In this document: positions 43,944-53,989 of the stretch, one piece after another
Numbering within the stretch: position 1 is the stretch's first letter
Layout of the letters: every line of letters begins with the position of its first letter
Assembly: GCA_026391355.1 (NCBI GenBank)
Contig: JAPLDH010000076.1
Span: forward strand, 1 to 64,000
Direction of reading: 5' to 3'
From: Bacteroidota bacterium
GTDB lineage: Bacteria > Bacteroidota > Bacteroidia > Bacteroidales > FEN-979
Length of the DNA: 64,000 nt
Program-made: the position numbers and the translations under genes
The notes under the pieces: model-generated
Databases searched by the model: none
The model's input: only the letters and a program-made list of their open reading frames with translations
What the model was told of the DNA's origin: nothing

Positions 43944-46091
43944 TTACTTCCCAACTCCCATCTCATCCAGTAAAAACCCGGCTTTTCCTACTTTCTCTGT
44001 AATAAACAGCACATAATGAATATCCACATTAATGCAACGCTGGAGGGAATAATCATACTGCCAGTCGCTGATCATGGATTCATAATTTCCATCGAATGCC
44101 ACGCCACAGATCTCTCCTTTTGCATTTAGCACCGGGCTTCCGCTGTTGCCGCCGGTTATATCGCACTGGTTCAGCCAGGCTACCGGAACATCTTTCATTG
44201 CCGGATTCTCCCATCTGCCGAAATCCTTTTTGTTATAAAGATCAACAAGTTTGGCAGGAGCATCAAAAGGTTCAATGCCTGTGTTCTTTTCAACCACACC
44301 TTCCAGGCTGGTGAAGGGATAATACCACACTGCGTCGGCGGGACGGTAACCCTTGACCTTTCCCCAGGTAAACCGTTTGGTTCCATTCGCGTCGGGATAC
44401 ATTCCGGTGCCTTTCCATTCATATAAACCATCGAGATATACTTTTCTCAATTCCGTAACATTATTGCCAAATCTCTGTGTGGTTTTCTGGATATCAATGG
44501 CCATCGGATCAATACTGTAAGCCAGATTGATAAAGGGATCATTCAGCGCCTGGAGTTCCTTTGTAGATTTTTTAAAGAGGGTCTTCGTAAAATTCAGGTC
44601 CAACAGTTTTGACGACTTAAATGTTTCATCCGTAAATTGTTCTATACTTTTCGAATTGTTATTGAAAACATAATCCAGTCCTGTGATCCGCTGGTTCTGG
44701 GGTAAATTCTTAGCTAATTTCAGTACGCGAATCATCAGGGCTTTATCCACAGGTTCGAAATAATTGGCATAGGTGTACTCCAGTCCTTCAATCGTTTGGT
44801 TTACTCTTTCTTCGTTAAAACCAGGATCCCTTTCACTTTCAGGTTTATCCCTTTCCTGGGCAAAAAATATTATTTGTTGGGCAACAGTCAATGGAGTACC
44901 CGCCAATCCCTGGAATATGCCGAAAACATTATCCCTTTCCCTGGTGGTTTCAAGAACTGTATATTCTGCCTTTTCCTTTTCCAGGATATCGGCATATTTT
45001 GTTTTGGACTCAGGCTTGCTGTTCGCCCACTTTACAAATTCTTTCTCAAATTCCAGTTTCTTTTCATAGAAATGGGTTTTCTTCATCCCATCGACTTTTC
45101 CCTGGTAATTTTTCATGACATTGGCCAGGCCTTTCTTCAGGTTTGCCACCTTCAACTGGCCTTCATGGTTGTCTTTGGTAAGTTGATCACAGAGGTCGAT
45201 GATCTCCTGAAAATTCTTGATTGAAAAGGGATAATTGTAATGCTCATTCCAATAGACCGAGGTAGATGAACGATAGCGGGTGGTCTGACCAGGATATCCA
45301 ATGATGAAATTGAAATCCCCGTCCTTCAGGAAATCCTTTGCAATCTTGAGCCATACTTTCGGGTGATAAGGCACGTTATCAGAAGCGTATTCCTTCCCGG
45401 TCCCGTCAGGTGCACAATACACCCTCAGAAAGGAGAAGTCGCCGGTATGCCTCGGCCACATCCAGTTGTCGGTCTCTCCGCCGTAGTTTCCAATGGAACT
45501 TGGCGGGGCATAAACGATACGTATATCCTTGAAAACCTTATGAACGAAAAGGATATACTGTTTTCCGTTATACATCTGAGCCACAGAAGCATCAATGTCT
45601 TTTTTATCACCTTTGATGGCATCCGTCATTTTAGCGATCTTTTCATTGATCTTTTTACTCTTTTCTGTTGGATCAGTGAGACCTTTTGCAGCCTCCAGCA
45701 CCTCCATAGTGACATCTCTCATATCAGTGAGAAGCCTGGCGCGGTATCCCGGAGCCTTGATCTCATCGCTGCGTTTGGTTGCAAGAAAACCATTGATCAG
45801 GTAATCGCTGCTGACGCTCGAAGCTCTCTGGAGAGCGCCAAACGCCACATGATGATTGGTGATGAGCAACCCATCCGCGGAAACAAAGGATGCTGTCCCT
45901 CCCCCCAATTGCACAATGGCATCAGAAATGGATGGTTTATCCTTGCTATATACATCACTGACCGCTACCTGCAATCCTTTCTTGCTAAGATCAAGCTGGT
46001 TGATCTGTGAAAGTAGCCACATCCCCTCCTGAGCATGCAACTGCAGAATAAACCCAAATACTAATAAAATTACGAATGTTGATTTTTTCAT
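43944..46091 (-). CDS. S46-family dipeptidyl peptidase, DPP7-like
   Basis: The ATG at 46091 is preferred: GGAGGGA lies 5 nt upstream, inside a weaker upstream ATG frame. The 715-aa protein has a signal peptide (MKKSTFVILLVFGFILQLHA) and S46 features: catalytic His in LLITNHHVAFG, Asp in ETDNWMWPRHTGDF, Ser in ITGGNSGSPVLN. The position that separates DPP7 (Gly) from DPP11 (Arg) is Gly in VAFDGNYESM, so hydrophobic P1 residues are expected. It would release dipeptides from peptides in the periplasm as part of peptide nutrition. Confidence 0.92.
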   Translation of the reverse strand: MKKSTFVILLVFGFILQLHAQEGMWLLSQINQLDLSKKGLQVAVSDVYSKDKPSISDAIVQLGGGTASFVSADGLLITNHHVAFGALQRASSVSSDYLINGFLATKRSDEIKAPGYRARLLTDMRDVTMEVLEAAKGLTDPTEKSKKINEKIAKMTDAIKGDKKDIDASVAQMYNGKQYILFVHKVFKDIRIVYAPPSSIGNYGGETDNWMWPRHTGDFSFLRVYCAPDGTGKEYASDNVPYHPKVWLKIAKDFLKDGDFNFIIGYPGQTTRYRSSTSVYWNEHYNYPFSIKNFQEIIDLCDQLTKDNHEGQLKVANLKKGLANVMKNYQGKVDGMKKTHFYEKKLEFEKEFVKWANSKPESKTKYADILEKEKAEYTVLETTRERDNVFGIFQGLAGTPLTVAQQIIFFAQERDKPESERDPGFNEERVNQTIEGLEYTYANYFEPVDKALMIRVLKLAKNLPQNQRITGLDYVFNNNSKSIEQFTDETFKSSKLLDLNFTKTLFKKSTKELQALNDPFINLAYSIDPMAIDIQKTTQRFGNNVTELRKVYLDGLYEWKGTGMYPDANGTKRFTWGKVKGYRPADAVWYYPFTSLEGVVEKNTGIEPFDAPAKLVDLYNKKDFGRWENPAMKDVPVAWLNQCDITGGNSGSPVLNAKGEICGVAFDGNYESMISDWQYDYSLQRCINVDIHYVLFITEKVGKAGFLLDEMGVGK

Positions 46092-46103
46092 ACTTCCCTC
46101 CAT

Positions 46104-46489
46104 GATTGGTTTATTTGTTTGTTTAAGACCATTTTTATAGGATGCTATTTCCTTTAAAAAGTTACAAAATACAAATCAAATTGTTGAAGAATTATTTTAT
46201 TCTTCCTTGAACTGACTTATTCAAGGTTTTATGTTTTTGGAACGTTATAAAAATAAGACAGGCATCAGAATTATTAAAATCCTTTCGCTGAGACCGGTAT
46301 TTTTTCCGGTATATTCTAGATAATAATCTGTTAAGGATATGTTTATTAGGCTTCTTGAATGTTGTTTTATAGACTTGACCTGATCTTTTTCACCATTTAC
46401 AGAATATTTTCAGCTATGATTTTTAAAGGAATTATCTTTGAAACAGGATTATCTTAAAACAATAATGGGCTCTGTTAAAATAGTTTGAA
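46104..46489. other. Intergenic region with one -7 box
   Basis: AT-rich, with no coding sequence. A TATCTTTG box at 46433-46440 (+) lies 50 nt before the broken SUMF1-type gene. Confidence 0.4.
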
Positions 46490-47006
46490 ATGAGAATCAT
46501 AGTGTTGATTTTTTTTATAGCGGCCTTAAATTTTCTTTCTGTACAGAAAATTGATTTACCGCCTTATTTTCAGGAAATGACCAATCCTGAAATGGTATAT
46601 ATCCGGGGTGGAAAATTCAAAATGGGATCTGATCTGGGAGTAAAAGATGAACAACCGGTTCATGATGTTTTTTTAAGTGATTTCTACATAGGTAAATTTG
46701 AAGTTACCCAGGAACAGTGGAAATTCCGGTAATTCAACTCATCCTGCAGGCAGGAAAAAGCCAAATGAATTAGGGATTTATGACATGACAGGGAACGTTT
46801 TTGAATGGTGTTCTGACTGGTATTCTCCAACCTGGTACCAGATATCTGAGAAAGAAAATCCAACGGGACCACCAAGTGGGACATCGCGTGTAATGCGCGG
46901 TGGAAGCTGGTTTCAGGATCATACGGGGTTGCGGGTTACAGAACGTGCATATGGAAATCCAACCTTCAGGTATGGGTATGTCGGATTCCGGTTATGTCGT
47001 TTTTAG
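46490..47006 (+). pseudogene. SUMF1/formylglycine-generating-enzyme-type gene, internal deletion and frameshift
   Basis: The first frame (46490-46732) has a signal peptide and the SUMF1-type start MVYIRGGKFKMGSDLG, DEQPVHDVFLSDFYIGKFEVTQEQW. The second frame (to 47006) holds the family end: GNSTHPAGRKKPNELGIYDM, GNVFEWCSDWY, SRVMRGGSWF, YVGFRLCRF. About 80-120 residues between them (the LPTEAEWE region) are missing. The junction contains ACAGTGG, compatible with both the upstream EQW codons and the downstream NSGNSG codons, so a microhomology-mediated deletion is likely. The gene is inactive. Confidence 0.85.
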
Positions 47007-47027
47007 ACCTGGATGGTGAACTTCAGA

Positions 47028-47141
47028 AAAGAAGAAAATGAAAGACAGGAAAAAAGTGAAAGGTCAGATGCAGAATTCTATGCAAAAACATGCATTGTGG
47101 TGGAGGAATGCAATGAGACCCAATTCTGGTGTGACTATTTA
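47028..47141 (+). pseudogene. Rearranged fragment of an S23-type four-helix-bundle gene
   Basis: Nucleotides 47028-47066 match the 3' end of the intact gene near 54438-54475 (aagaagaaaatgaaagacag..., ending aaggtca), and 47060-47141 match its middle at 54274-54355. The order is thus 3' end followed by middle, joined at aaggtca, a 7-base word present at both places in the intact gene. It is a remnant of tandem or circular copies, not a functional gene. 47142-47268 shows nothing clear. Confidence 0.8.
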
Positions 47142-47268
47142 CATTTTAACGGTGAATCGAATGAAAAACGGCGTAAATTGCCATTCTGAATTGTCAAAGC
47201 CGCCATTTCAGCTATCCTTAACTCTATTAACACACTCAATAACATAGTGTTACACTTAATTCCCTAGC

Positions 47269-48630
47269 ATGAAAACAAGAACCAGATCCCTTATCAGCTC
47301 ATTGGTCATCATGAGTTTTTTATTTTTGTTAAACACCGGCTGCAAGAAGAAAGACAGCAAAAATACCGCCACGGGTAAAGATGTTTACACGATCGCGGTA
47401 ATTTCCGACATTCACTACATGGATCCGTCATTGTGGTGCGACACCAGTACCGCGTTTAAAATATTTGTCACATTTGACCAGCGGCTGCCCGCCGAAAGCG
47501 ATGCGATCATGAGAGAGGTCGTACAGGAACTGATCAATGCAAAACCAAAACCCGACCTTGTCCTGATACCGGGCGATCTGTCGTTCGACGGTGAATTGGT
47601 CAGCCACAATAAGGTTGCCGTGTATCTTTCAGAATTGACCAGTGCAGGCATCAAAGTCAGGGTGATCGATGGGAACCACGATATAAACTTCAGATATGCA
47701 GTCAGTTATCTCGGTTACGACACCGTACCTGTGGCAAATATTCTGCCGTCTGACTTTAAAAGAATTTATACAGACTTTGGTTACAGCGATGCCATCTCTC
47801 TCGACCCTGCTTCGCTCAGTTATGTTTCGGAACCGCTGCCGGGACTCTGGCTGCTTTCGATCGACGCCTGCATATACGATAAAGACCTTGCGTATGCTAC
47901 TACGGGGGGCGGAAACATACGGCAGGCAACCATGACCTGGGCGCTGGCGCGCCTGGCTGAAGCGGCAGCCAAAGGCAAAACAGTGTTCGGCATGATGCAT
48001 CACGCGCTGGTCAATCATTTTACTGACCAGGATTTATTATACCAATATAATGTTGTTCAACGCTCAACAACGGTATCAGACTCGCTCATGAACGGAGGAT
48101 TAAAGTTGATGTTCACCGGCCATGGTCATTCAACCGACATCGTGAAAAAGACATCAGGAAACAAATTTTTGTACGATATTGAAACCAGCTCTACCGTTGC
48201 TTATCCATGTACTTACCGGATGATCACCTATATTAAAGATTCTGCACTGATCATTTCAACCATTCCCATCACCCATATCGATTTTCCAATACCTGCAGGA
48301 CTAACATTCCAGGCCTACGCAGAGCAAAGGATCCAGTGTGCCGTGGATACAGATAACGCCTACTTTTATACTAAACCGCCTTATAACTATAAACCAGATA
48401 CCGCATGGCGACTTGCCCGGAGGATGGCGCGTGCATTGATGGCTCAAATGGCCGGTGATGAACAAATCTTATCAACCTCCGAGTATGACTCGATCGAACC
48501 AACCATAAACTTGTTAGGCGCAGGTTTTTTACCGATCCGCACCAATTGGCTCAATTTGTGGAACGACCTGGAGCCCGCCGACAATTCGCTGGTGATCTTC
48601 CTGAAGTCGGGTGCCTCCTATAAAAAATAG
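47269..48630 (+). CDS. Metallophosphoesterase lipoprotein
   Basis: The 453-aa protein has a lipoprotein signal with lipobox LNTGC (Cys25). The metallophosphoesterase motifs are in order: AVISDIHYMD (about 44-53), IPGDLSFDGE, DGNHDINFR, GMMHHALVNH and FTGHGHSTDI. It should be an exported or outer-membrane phosphoesterase binding two metals, of unknown substrate. It may belong functionally with the second phosphoesterase at 48942, although the two are not closely similar. Confidence 0.88.
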   Translation: MKTRTRSLISSLVIMSFLFLLNTGCKKKDSKNTATGKDVYTIAVISDIHYMDPSLWCDTSTAFKIFVTFDQRLPAESDAIMREVVQELINAKPKPDLVLIPGDLSFDGELVSHNKVAVYLSELTSAGIKVRVIDGNHDINFRYAVSYLGYDTVPVANILPSDFKRIYTDFGYSDAISLDPASLSYVSEPLPGLWLLSIDACIYDKDLAYATTGGGNIRQATMTWALARLAEAAAKGKTVFGMMHHALVNHFTDQDLLYQYNVVQRSTTVSDSLMNGGLKLMFTGHGHSTDIVKKTSGNKFLYDIETSSTVAYPCTYRMITYIKDSALIISTIPITHIDFPIPAGLTFQAYAEQRIQCAVDTDNAYFYTKPPYNYKPDTAWRLARRMARALMAQMAGDEQILSTSEYDSIEPTINLLGAGFLPIRTNWLNLWNDLEPADNSLVIFLKSGASYKK

Positions 48631-48941
48631 GTGAGATAATACCTAAACCCTCGCTCCATCAATGCCCGCAGGATCTGCAAGTATTGATGGCAGCAAAGAA
48701 GTTGGCAATTATAGCTGCTATTTTTCATTACTGTTACAAAAGGCCTAATCAAAAAGGAAACTATTTTGGATCAGAAATGAGATCTTTATTGAAACTTTTT
48801 GTATCCTTGCAAATGGGAACGTTTGTTTTTTGCTTTACAAACTCAAAGATATTAAATATCAATGACTGAACAAGTTTCTACTCCTTTTTGTGAATAATTC
48901 ATGTTAATTGGTAAAAATTTTGTATTCTGAAATTTACACGT
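48631..48941. other. Intergenic region, nothing recognised
   Basis: 310 nt. A 61-codon open frame (48684-48869, + strand) has no recognisable family or good start site; it might be a decayed gene. No hairpin or promoter stands out. Confidence 0.4.
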
Positions 48942-50639
48942 ATGAAGAAAACCTTACTTTACTCATTACTTCTGGTGCTTTTTGTTTTTATTAACAACGG
49001 GTGTAAAAAAAATAATAATATTAATATCACACCGGGGTCAAAGTTTATAACAACCGTGGATAGAACTCTTGTACAAGATGCCATTCCATCTACCCATGAT
49101 ACCATTACTGATCCTGAACATTTTGCAAAAAATGGTTATGGCACGTGGCATTATGGACCAGGAGTTCCAATACAAAGACGAACGGATCTTATGCCATCCG
49201 GATATGACCCTTTACCTGTTACAAATGGCATTAATCTTCTACGTTTTTTTACGATTACAGACATTCATCTTACAGATAAAGAATCGCCCGTTCAAGGTAT
49301 GTACTTTGCTCGTGAAGTCGGACAGGGCGGAATTGGTATGTTAGCGCCCCTTATGTGTTATACTACTCAGGTTTTCAACGCTGCGGTAAACACCATTAAT
49401 GATATTCATAATGTTGATCCGTTTGATTTAGGATTGGCTATAGGGGATGAGGGAAATAGCTCCGGGCAGTATATTGAATTGCGATGGTTCATTGACATCA
49501 TGGACGGGCAACTGATAACCCCAAGTTCAGGTACCCAACCCGCCGGAGTAAATGTTCCGTACCAGCAGCCGTTTCAGGCTGTAGGACTCAATAAAGCTAT
49601 TCCCTGGTATGCTGCCGTTGGAAATCATGATCATTTTTGGGAAGGTTCAAAACGTGTGACCGATAAAATAAGGCATGCATTGTTGGGTGATTCAATTATT
49701 CGGGTTGGAGATATTATAAACGACCCAAACGCAATGAATGAAAATACTATTTCTGTCGGCACCTATGATTGTAGTGGTCCATATCCAAAAGTGATTGGTT
49801 GTGGACTGGTTGCAGATTTGGGGCCAATTCCGACTGTATCTCCCGATCCAAACCGTCGTGCTCTTTCATTAACGGATTGGGTTAATGAATTTAGTCATAC
49901 CACTTCGAGTCCGGTAGGTCATGGATTTATCGAAAGTGATCCTGCAAATGTATTCGGTGCATGTTACTCTTTTATTCCAAAAGCAAATTTACCATTAAAA
50001 ATTATTGTGCTTGATGATACTCAGAATCCTGATGAAGCTCCATATCAGGAAGGTGTGTATGGACATGGTGAATTAGACGGTGGCAGGTACGAGTGGCTTA
50101 TCGCTCAGCTTCGCGCTGGTCAGAATGCAAATCAGCTAATGATTATTTCAGCACATGTTCCAATCGGTGTAGTTAGTTCAGTTAACCCTTTTGCCTGGGA
50201 ACCTACTCCTTCATATCAAAGTGAGGCATCACTGATAGATACGCTTAAATCATACTCAAATCTTATTCTCTGGGTAGCAGGACATCGTCATCTTAACAAT
50301 ATTACTGCACTTTCATCCAATACTCCAGGTCATCCTGAAAATGGATTCTGGGAAGTTGAAACAAAATCTATAAGAGAATTTCCAGAGCAATTCCGAACAT
50401 TTGATATCGTAAGAAATAGTGATAACTCAATCTCTATAATCGCTATCGATGTGGATGCAAATATACCAGAGGGCTCACAGGCTGCGATTGGACGATCATA
50501 TGCCATTGCTTCGAACCAGATTTATGGATTGGTTGGTCAGCCATTAGAAACCGGTTCAGTTTCCTATAATGCCGAATTGATGAAACAATTAAGTCCGGCG
50601 ATGAAAGAAACGATTAAAAATTACGTTCCAGTAAAATGA
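48942..50639 (+). CDS. Metallophosphoesterase lipoprotein, PPA1498-like
   Basis: The 565-aa protein has a lipoprotein signal with lipobox INNGC (Cys21). Motifs: FTITDIHLTDKESPV, AIGDEGNSS, AAVGNHDHFWEGS, ISAHVPIG, VAGHRHLNN. Long inserts between the motifs and the start TDPEHFAKNGYGTWHYGPG resemble the TIGR03768 (PPA1498) family. Base composition is somewhat more AT-rich than the preceding gene, which may indicate separate acquisition. Confidence 0.82.
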   Translation: MKKTLLYSLLLVLFVFINNGCKKNNNINITPGSKFITTVDRTLVQDAIPSTHDTITDPEHFAKNGYGTWHYGPGVPIQRRTDLMPSGYDPLPVTNGINLLRFFTITDIHLTDKESPVQGMYFAREVGQGGIGMLAPLMCYTTQVFNAAVNTINDIHNVDPFDLGLAIGDEGNSSGQYIELRWFIDIMDGQLITPSSGTQPAGVNVPYQQPFQAVGLNKAIPWYAAVGNHDHFWEGSKRVTDKIRHALLGDSIIRVGDIINDPNAMNENTISVGTYDCSGPYPKVIGCGLVADLGPIPTVSPDPNRRALSLTDWVNEFSHTTSSPVGHGFIESDPANVFGACYSFIPKANLPLKIIVLDDTQNPDEAPYQEGVYGHGELDGGRYEWLIAQLRAGQNANQLMIISAHVPIGVVSSVNPFAWEPTPSYQSEASLIDTLKSYSNLILWVAGHRHLNNITALSSNTPGHPENGFWEVETKSIREFPEQFRTFDIVRNSDNSISIIAIDVDANIPEGSQAAIGRSYAIASNQIYGLVGQPLETGSVSYNAELMKQLSPAMKETIKNYVPVK

Positions 50640-50647
50640 CGAATTTT

Positions 50648-50929
50648 TTATTGATTTGAATCAACGGAAAGGTCTTCGAGTTCCACGAGGTTTATTTTAT
50701 GGCCAAAAAGTACTTCCCGTTGCCCTTTCACGATGATGTCGGTGTGCTGTTCATAAATTGAAAACAGTTTTTCTTCACTGGGAACTTTTTCCCCTTGAAT
50801 TTCCTAACGATAGGCAACATCATATACCTGAACCATCAGTCTAAGCAATTTAGCAAGTTCTTCCTGGATGCCCCAGGCGCTCCAATCGGGCTTTTCGAAT
50901 TTCAGAAGTAAATCGTTGAATATTCTCAT
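50648..50929 (-). pseudogene. ISNCY-type transposase remnant
   Basis: The minus-strand frame from ATG 50929 reads for about 41 codons to a TAG (VYDVAYR then stop), then continues in the same frame as EIQGEKVPSEEKLFSIYEQH, TDIIVKGQREVLFGHKINL. The latter closely resembles the segment (x)SIFExHTDIIVKG(x)RE(x)xFGHK of ISNCY transposases. The stop corresponds to a CAG-to-TAG change. Both ends are truncated, so it is a dead fragment. Confidence 0.7.
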
Positions 50930-50933
50930 GGAT

Positions 50934-53900
50934 TCATTTTAGATTTGTAACCTTTATCTCCTCCTCTGTTAATCCGTATAGTTGGTAAACCATTTTGTTG
51001 ATCTTATCGTCGCAGTAGTCAATCCGGGCTTTTATCTGCTCTTTCTGATCAGGAAGAGTAGCGGATTGCAGGTCTTTGTTTAATTGCAAAATATGGTCAA
51101 CATTGGATATTATCGAATTGTAGATGGATTTTTCGGAATCGTTTGCCTGATCGATCTGTTTTATTGGAATTATTTCAAGATACTGCCTGATAAATCTTAA
51201 ATAACCACCCCGGATTGAACTGCTTAGCTTGGAATAGAATAAATGAACGAGTTTTGAATTCAAAACGGCCAATAAATATTTATCATCCACAGGAATAATA
51301 TAGGCTGTATTAACACAAAAATACCGATTCTTATCATATGTGGCCTCCATTTTCAATGCGATATCAGGTAAAAGAATTTTCGGTTTCTCGAATTCTTCAT
51401 AGTAATCACAAGTTCTCAGTTCCCACCAATAATCTCCCTGATCAAATCTTTTCTTTGCTTTGGTTTCATATTGGACCAGATGATTTGCAATAGCATGATA
51501 ATTATCCTGTAACCACCTCCATGGATAACCCTTATTGTTTCTTTGTTCATTGGTAAAACCCTTTGGAAAAAAGATCAGGTATTTATCGCTTTTGAGAGGA
51601 AAGTAACGCTTAATGTCCCTTCCGGCAAGAAAGGGTTTGATCACCCCGGCGCTCCGTGGATCTTCCCGGATGAGCCGCTCTTTGGTTGCTTCGTCAATGA
51701 CATAAGCTTCATTCAACCCGGTTTTTATTCCATAGTATATCTTCCCTTTCACATATTCTCCAAGCGGGATGCCGGCGTTCTTTATTTTTAAAAGCAGTTG
51801 CTGTTCGGTTTCATTTCCGAGATTCCAACCTGAATCATCAAGCGATGACTGGTCGATCATCGTATGGTTGCCGGCCACATATTTATCCAGGGAATCAAAT
51901 TGCAGGGTCTTTATGACGGTCAAACGGATCTGCTTTTCAACATCGCCATTTCCACAGATTAAGATACAGGGATATGTGGTCGCACCTTTGAAAATCTGCA
52001 GGTCACCGAAATCGATGATCTCCCTGATGTTCCTTGTTTTGATCCATTTTCTCAGGGGTTCGCCATAGTTTGCACGCATCCATTTATTGGCAACAATGAA
52101 TCCGAAAAGACCTTTCTCCTTTAACAGGCCGATGCCACGTTCAATGAAATAGCTATATAAATCGGCCATTCCGTGATATACCTTGTATTTTTGCTGAAAG
52201 TATTCTTTCTGGTCGCCCAGCATCTCCTGCCTCACATAAGGCGGATTTCCGATCACCACATCAAAACCGCCACCTGCAAACACTGAAGGAAAGGATCTCT
52301 CCCAACTGAATGGTTTGATCTTTTTCTGCTGGCCCAGGTCAAGTTCCTGATCATAGAAATCGAGGTCGATGAGACTATTGCCGCTTTTGATGTTATCGTC
52401 GAGGCTGGGAAGTACCCGCTCATTCCATAGAGTGAACTGTTGCTTAATGGATGCCTGTGTTTCACCCTCCATACATTTGAGCAGAAGGCTGAGCTTGGTC
52501 ACTTCAACTGCGTTTACATCAATGTCAACACCGAAAATATGGGTTGTCAGAATACGTTTTTTTTCAGCGGTCGACAGATTCCCTTCCGGCGTCAGGGGTT
52601 GTTCTTTTTTCCCCCGTGAAGGAAGCGTATAATCAATGTACCATGATCTGTAAAAATCAAGCAAATACCGGTAGGCGCCAAGGAGAAAACTGCCGCTTCC
52701 GCAAGCCGGATCCACAATACGTATCGTTGCAATTTCCACCGGTGATTTCCCGTCGATCAACCGTCCGACGGTATTCTTAACAATATAATCCACGATATAC
52801 TGTGGAGTATAATAAACGCCGCCGGCCTTGCGAACTTCTGGTTTCTCTTCAACCTTCACCCGGTGACTGCCGGTTATATGGATCTGTTTCCCAAGAAACT
52901 GTTCGTAGGCAGAACCGAGGATTTCAACCGGCAAAACAGAAAATTCATAAGGGCAGGAGGGATAATAAAGTTCATTGATAATACCTTTTACCACCTTTGC
53001 ATCCAATTGCAGAAAAGGTGTGATTGTATCTTTCTTAAAATCAAACAGTCCTGAATTGTACTTTTCATCTGCACGATTGAAAAGCGCCAACAGGTTGGCA
53101 TATGCCTCGCCCTGACCTGTGGCGAGACTCAGGTTACCGTAAGGCTCAATATTGCGGTCCTCGGCAATACGCAGAAATATCAGGCGATCGAGAATGCATT
53201 GTACGGCAAAGTTCAACTCCTCTTCAAGGATGTTGTTGTTCGCCTTGCTGATGCCTGCGGCCAGCGTTTTGCGCCAATCGTCGAGTGAAAGAAGGAACTC
53301 CTTATCCACAGTTGCCGTTCCTTTTTTAGCTGTATCGCTCTGAACGAATTTGTCAAAACTCCCTTTTAAAACCTTCTCCTTGCTGAAAGTATCCCAGATA
53401 AAATCAAATTCAGCAAGGTATTCTTTCCAGGTGAGGTAACGGATGCGGCAAACAGCGGGATTGTCATTTGGAGAAGGTTTTCTGGTACAGTCGTAAATTG
53501 AAAATTCTTCAAAATCGGTAATAATAGAGATTGGAAGTTTGGCGCTCCAACCATACCGCCTTATCTGGTATGCAGGGAGAATGTCGTTCTTTATATCGAT
53601 TTGCGGCTTTTTAGCCTCCACGAAAAAGAGCCGTTTTCCCCCTGGAAGTTTAAAGGAATAATCGGGAGCTTTTGTTGCGCCGCAGACGTTGACTTTATCC
53701 TCATGGATCACCTCCCTGTATGCCTCCGCATACCCCTGTGAATTATCCATATCCCATCCGAGAGCCCTGAAAAAAGGATCGATAAAATCCCGCCGGGTCA
53801 AGGTTTCATTATAGTTATCAGACTTGTAGGAAGAAAATTGTTCTTCAAACCGGATGACAAGTGATTTTATCTGTTCGAAGGCGGTTTCTTTGGAGATCAT
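50934..53900 (-). CDS. Type IIG restriction-modification enzyme (Eco57I-like)
   Basis: The 988-aa start at 53900 (MISKETAFE) lies 24 nt after the -7 box; a longer frame would overlap the promoter. The N-terminus is a PD-(D/E)XK nuclease (PDYSF about 79-83 and FFVEAKK about 93-99). Then come GGVYYTP, methyltransferase motif I VDPACGSGSFLLGAYRYL (about 396-413) and motif IV FDVVIGNPPYVRQ (about 546-558), and a TaqI/Eco57I-type target-recognition region in the last 300 residues. One polypeptide therefore methylates adenine and cuts. It is transcribed toward the transposase remnant and has no separate partner gene. Confidence 0.88.
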   Translation of the reverse strand: MISKETAFEQIKSLVIRFEEQFSSYKSDNYNETLTRRDFIDPFFRALGWDMDNSQGYAEAYREVIHEDKVNVCGATKAPDYSFKLPGGKRLFFVEAKKPQIDIKNDILPAYQIRRYGWSAKLPISIITDFEEFSIYDCTRKPSPNDNPAVCRIRYLTWKEYLAEFDFIWDTFSKEKVLKGSFDKFVQSDTAKKGTATVDKEFLLSLDDWRKTLAAGISKANNNILEEELNFAVQCILDRLIFLRIAEDRNIEPYGNLSLATGQGEAYANLLALFNRADEKYNSGLFDFKKDTITPFLQLDAKVVKGIINELYYPSCPYEFSVLPVEILGSAYEQFLGKQIHITGSHRVKVEEKPEVRKAGGVYYTPQYIVDYIVKNTVGRLIDGKSPVEIATIRIVDPACGSGSFLLGAYRYLLDFYRSWYIDYTLPSRGKKEQPLTPEGNLSTAEKKRILTTHIFGVDIDVNAVEVTKLSLLLKCMEGETQASIKQQFTLWNERVLPSLDDNIKSGNSLIDLDFYDQELDLGQQKKIKPFSWERSFPSVFAGGGFDVVIGNPPYVRQEMLGDQKEYFQQKYKVYHGMADLYSYFIERGIGLLKEKGLFGFIVANKWMRANYGEPLRKWIKTRNIREIIDFGDLQIFKGATTYPCILICGNGDVEKQIRLTVIKTLQFDSLDKYVAGNHTMIDQSSLDDSGWNLGNETEQQLLLKIKNAGIPLGEYVKGKIYYGIKTGLNEAYVIDEATKERLIREDPRSAGVIKPFLAGRDIKRYFPLKSDKYLIFFPKGFTNEQRNNKGYPWRWLQDNYHAIANHLVQYETKAKKRFDQGDYWWELRTCDYYEEFEKPKILLPDIALKMEATYDKNRYFCVNTAYIIPVDDKYLLAVLNSKLVHLFYSKLSSSIRGGYLRFIRQYLEIIPIKQIDQANDSEKSIYNSIISNVDHILQLNKDLQSATLPDQKEQIKARIDYCDDKINKMVYQLYGLTEEEIKVTNLK

Positions 53901-53923
53901 CCGGCAAAAGTGTAGGTAATTGA

Positions 53924-53931
53924 CAAATGTA
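53924..53931 (-). promoter_or_regulatory. -7 box TACATTTG for the type IIG gene
   Basis: TACATTTG on the minus strand, with the start codon at 53900. It lies between the start and the palindrome at 53949. Confidence 0.55.
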
Positions 53932-53948
53932 GGCAAAACTAAAAAAGC

Positions 53949-53989
53949 AAAATGGCAAAATCTAAAATCTAAAATTATTTTGCCATTTT
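53949..53989. repeat. Palindrome, left flank of the S23-type gene
   Basis: Arms aaaatggcaaaat (53949-53961) and attttgccatttt (53977-53989) are perfect inverts; the sequence runs on as ggattttaccattttag. A near-identical element lies at 54491-54531. Confidence 0.8.

Noticed and set aside
46290-46320. Hairpin accggtattttttccggt as a terminator of the S46 peptidase gene
   Set aside because: It lies upstream of that gene, not after it; the stem is only 5 bp and no other gene needs it.
47038-47247. Open frame of 69 codons
   Set aside because: Its sequence is a rearranged piece of the S23-type gene in mixed phase, so it is a remnant, not a gene.
48684-48869. 61-codon frame between the phosphoesterase genes
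   Set aside because: No recognisable family, poor start context and composition typical of intergenic DNA; kept only as a note.
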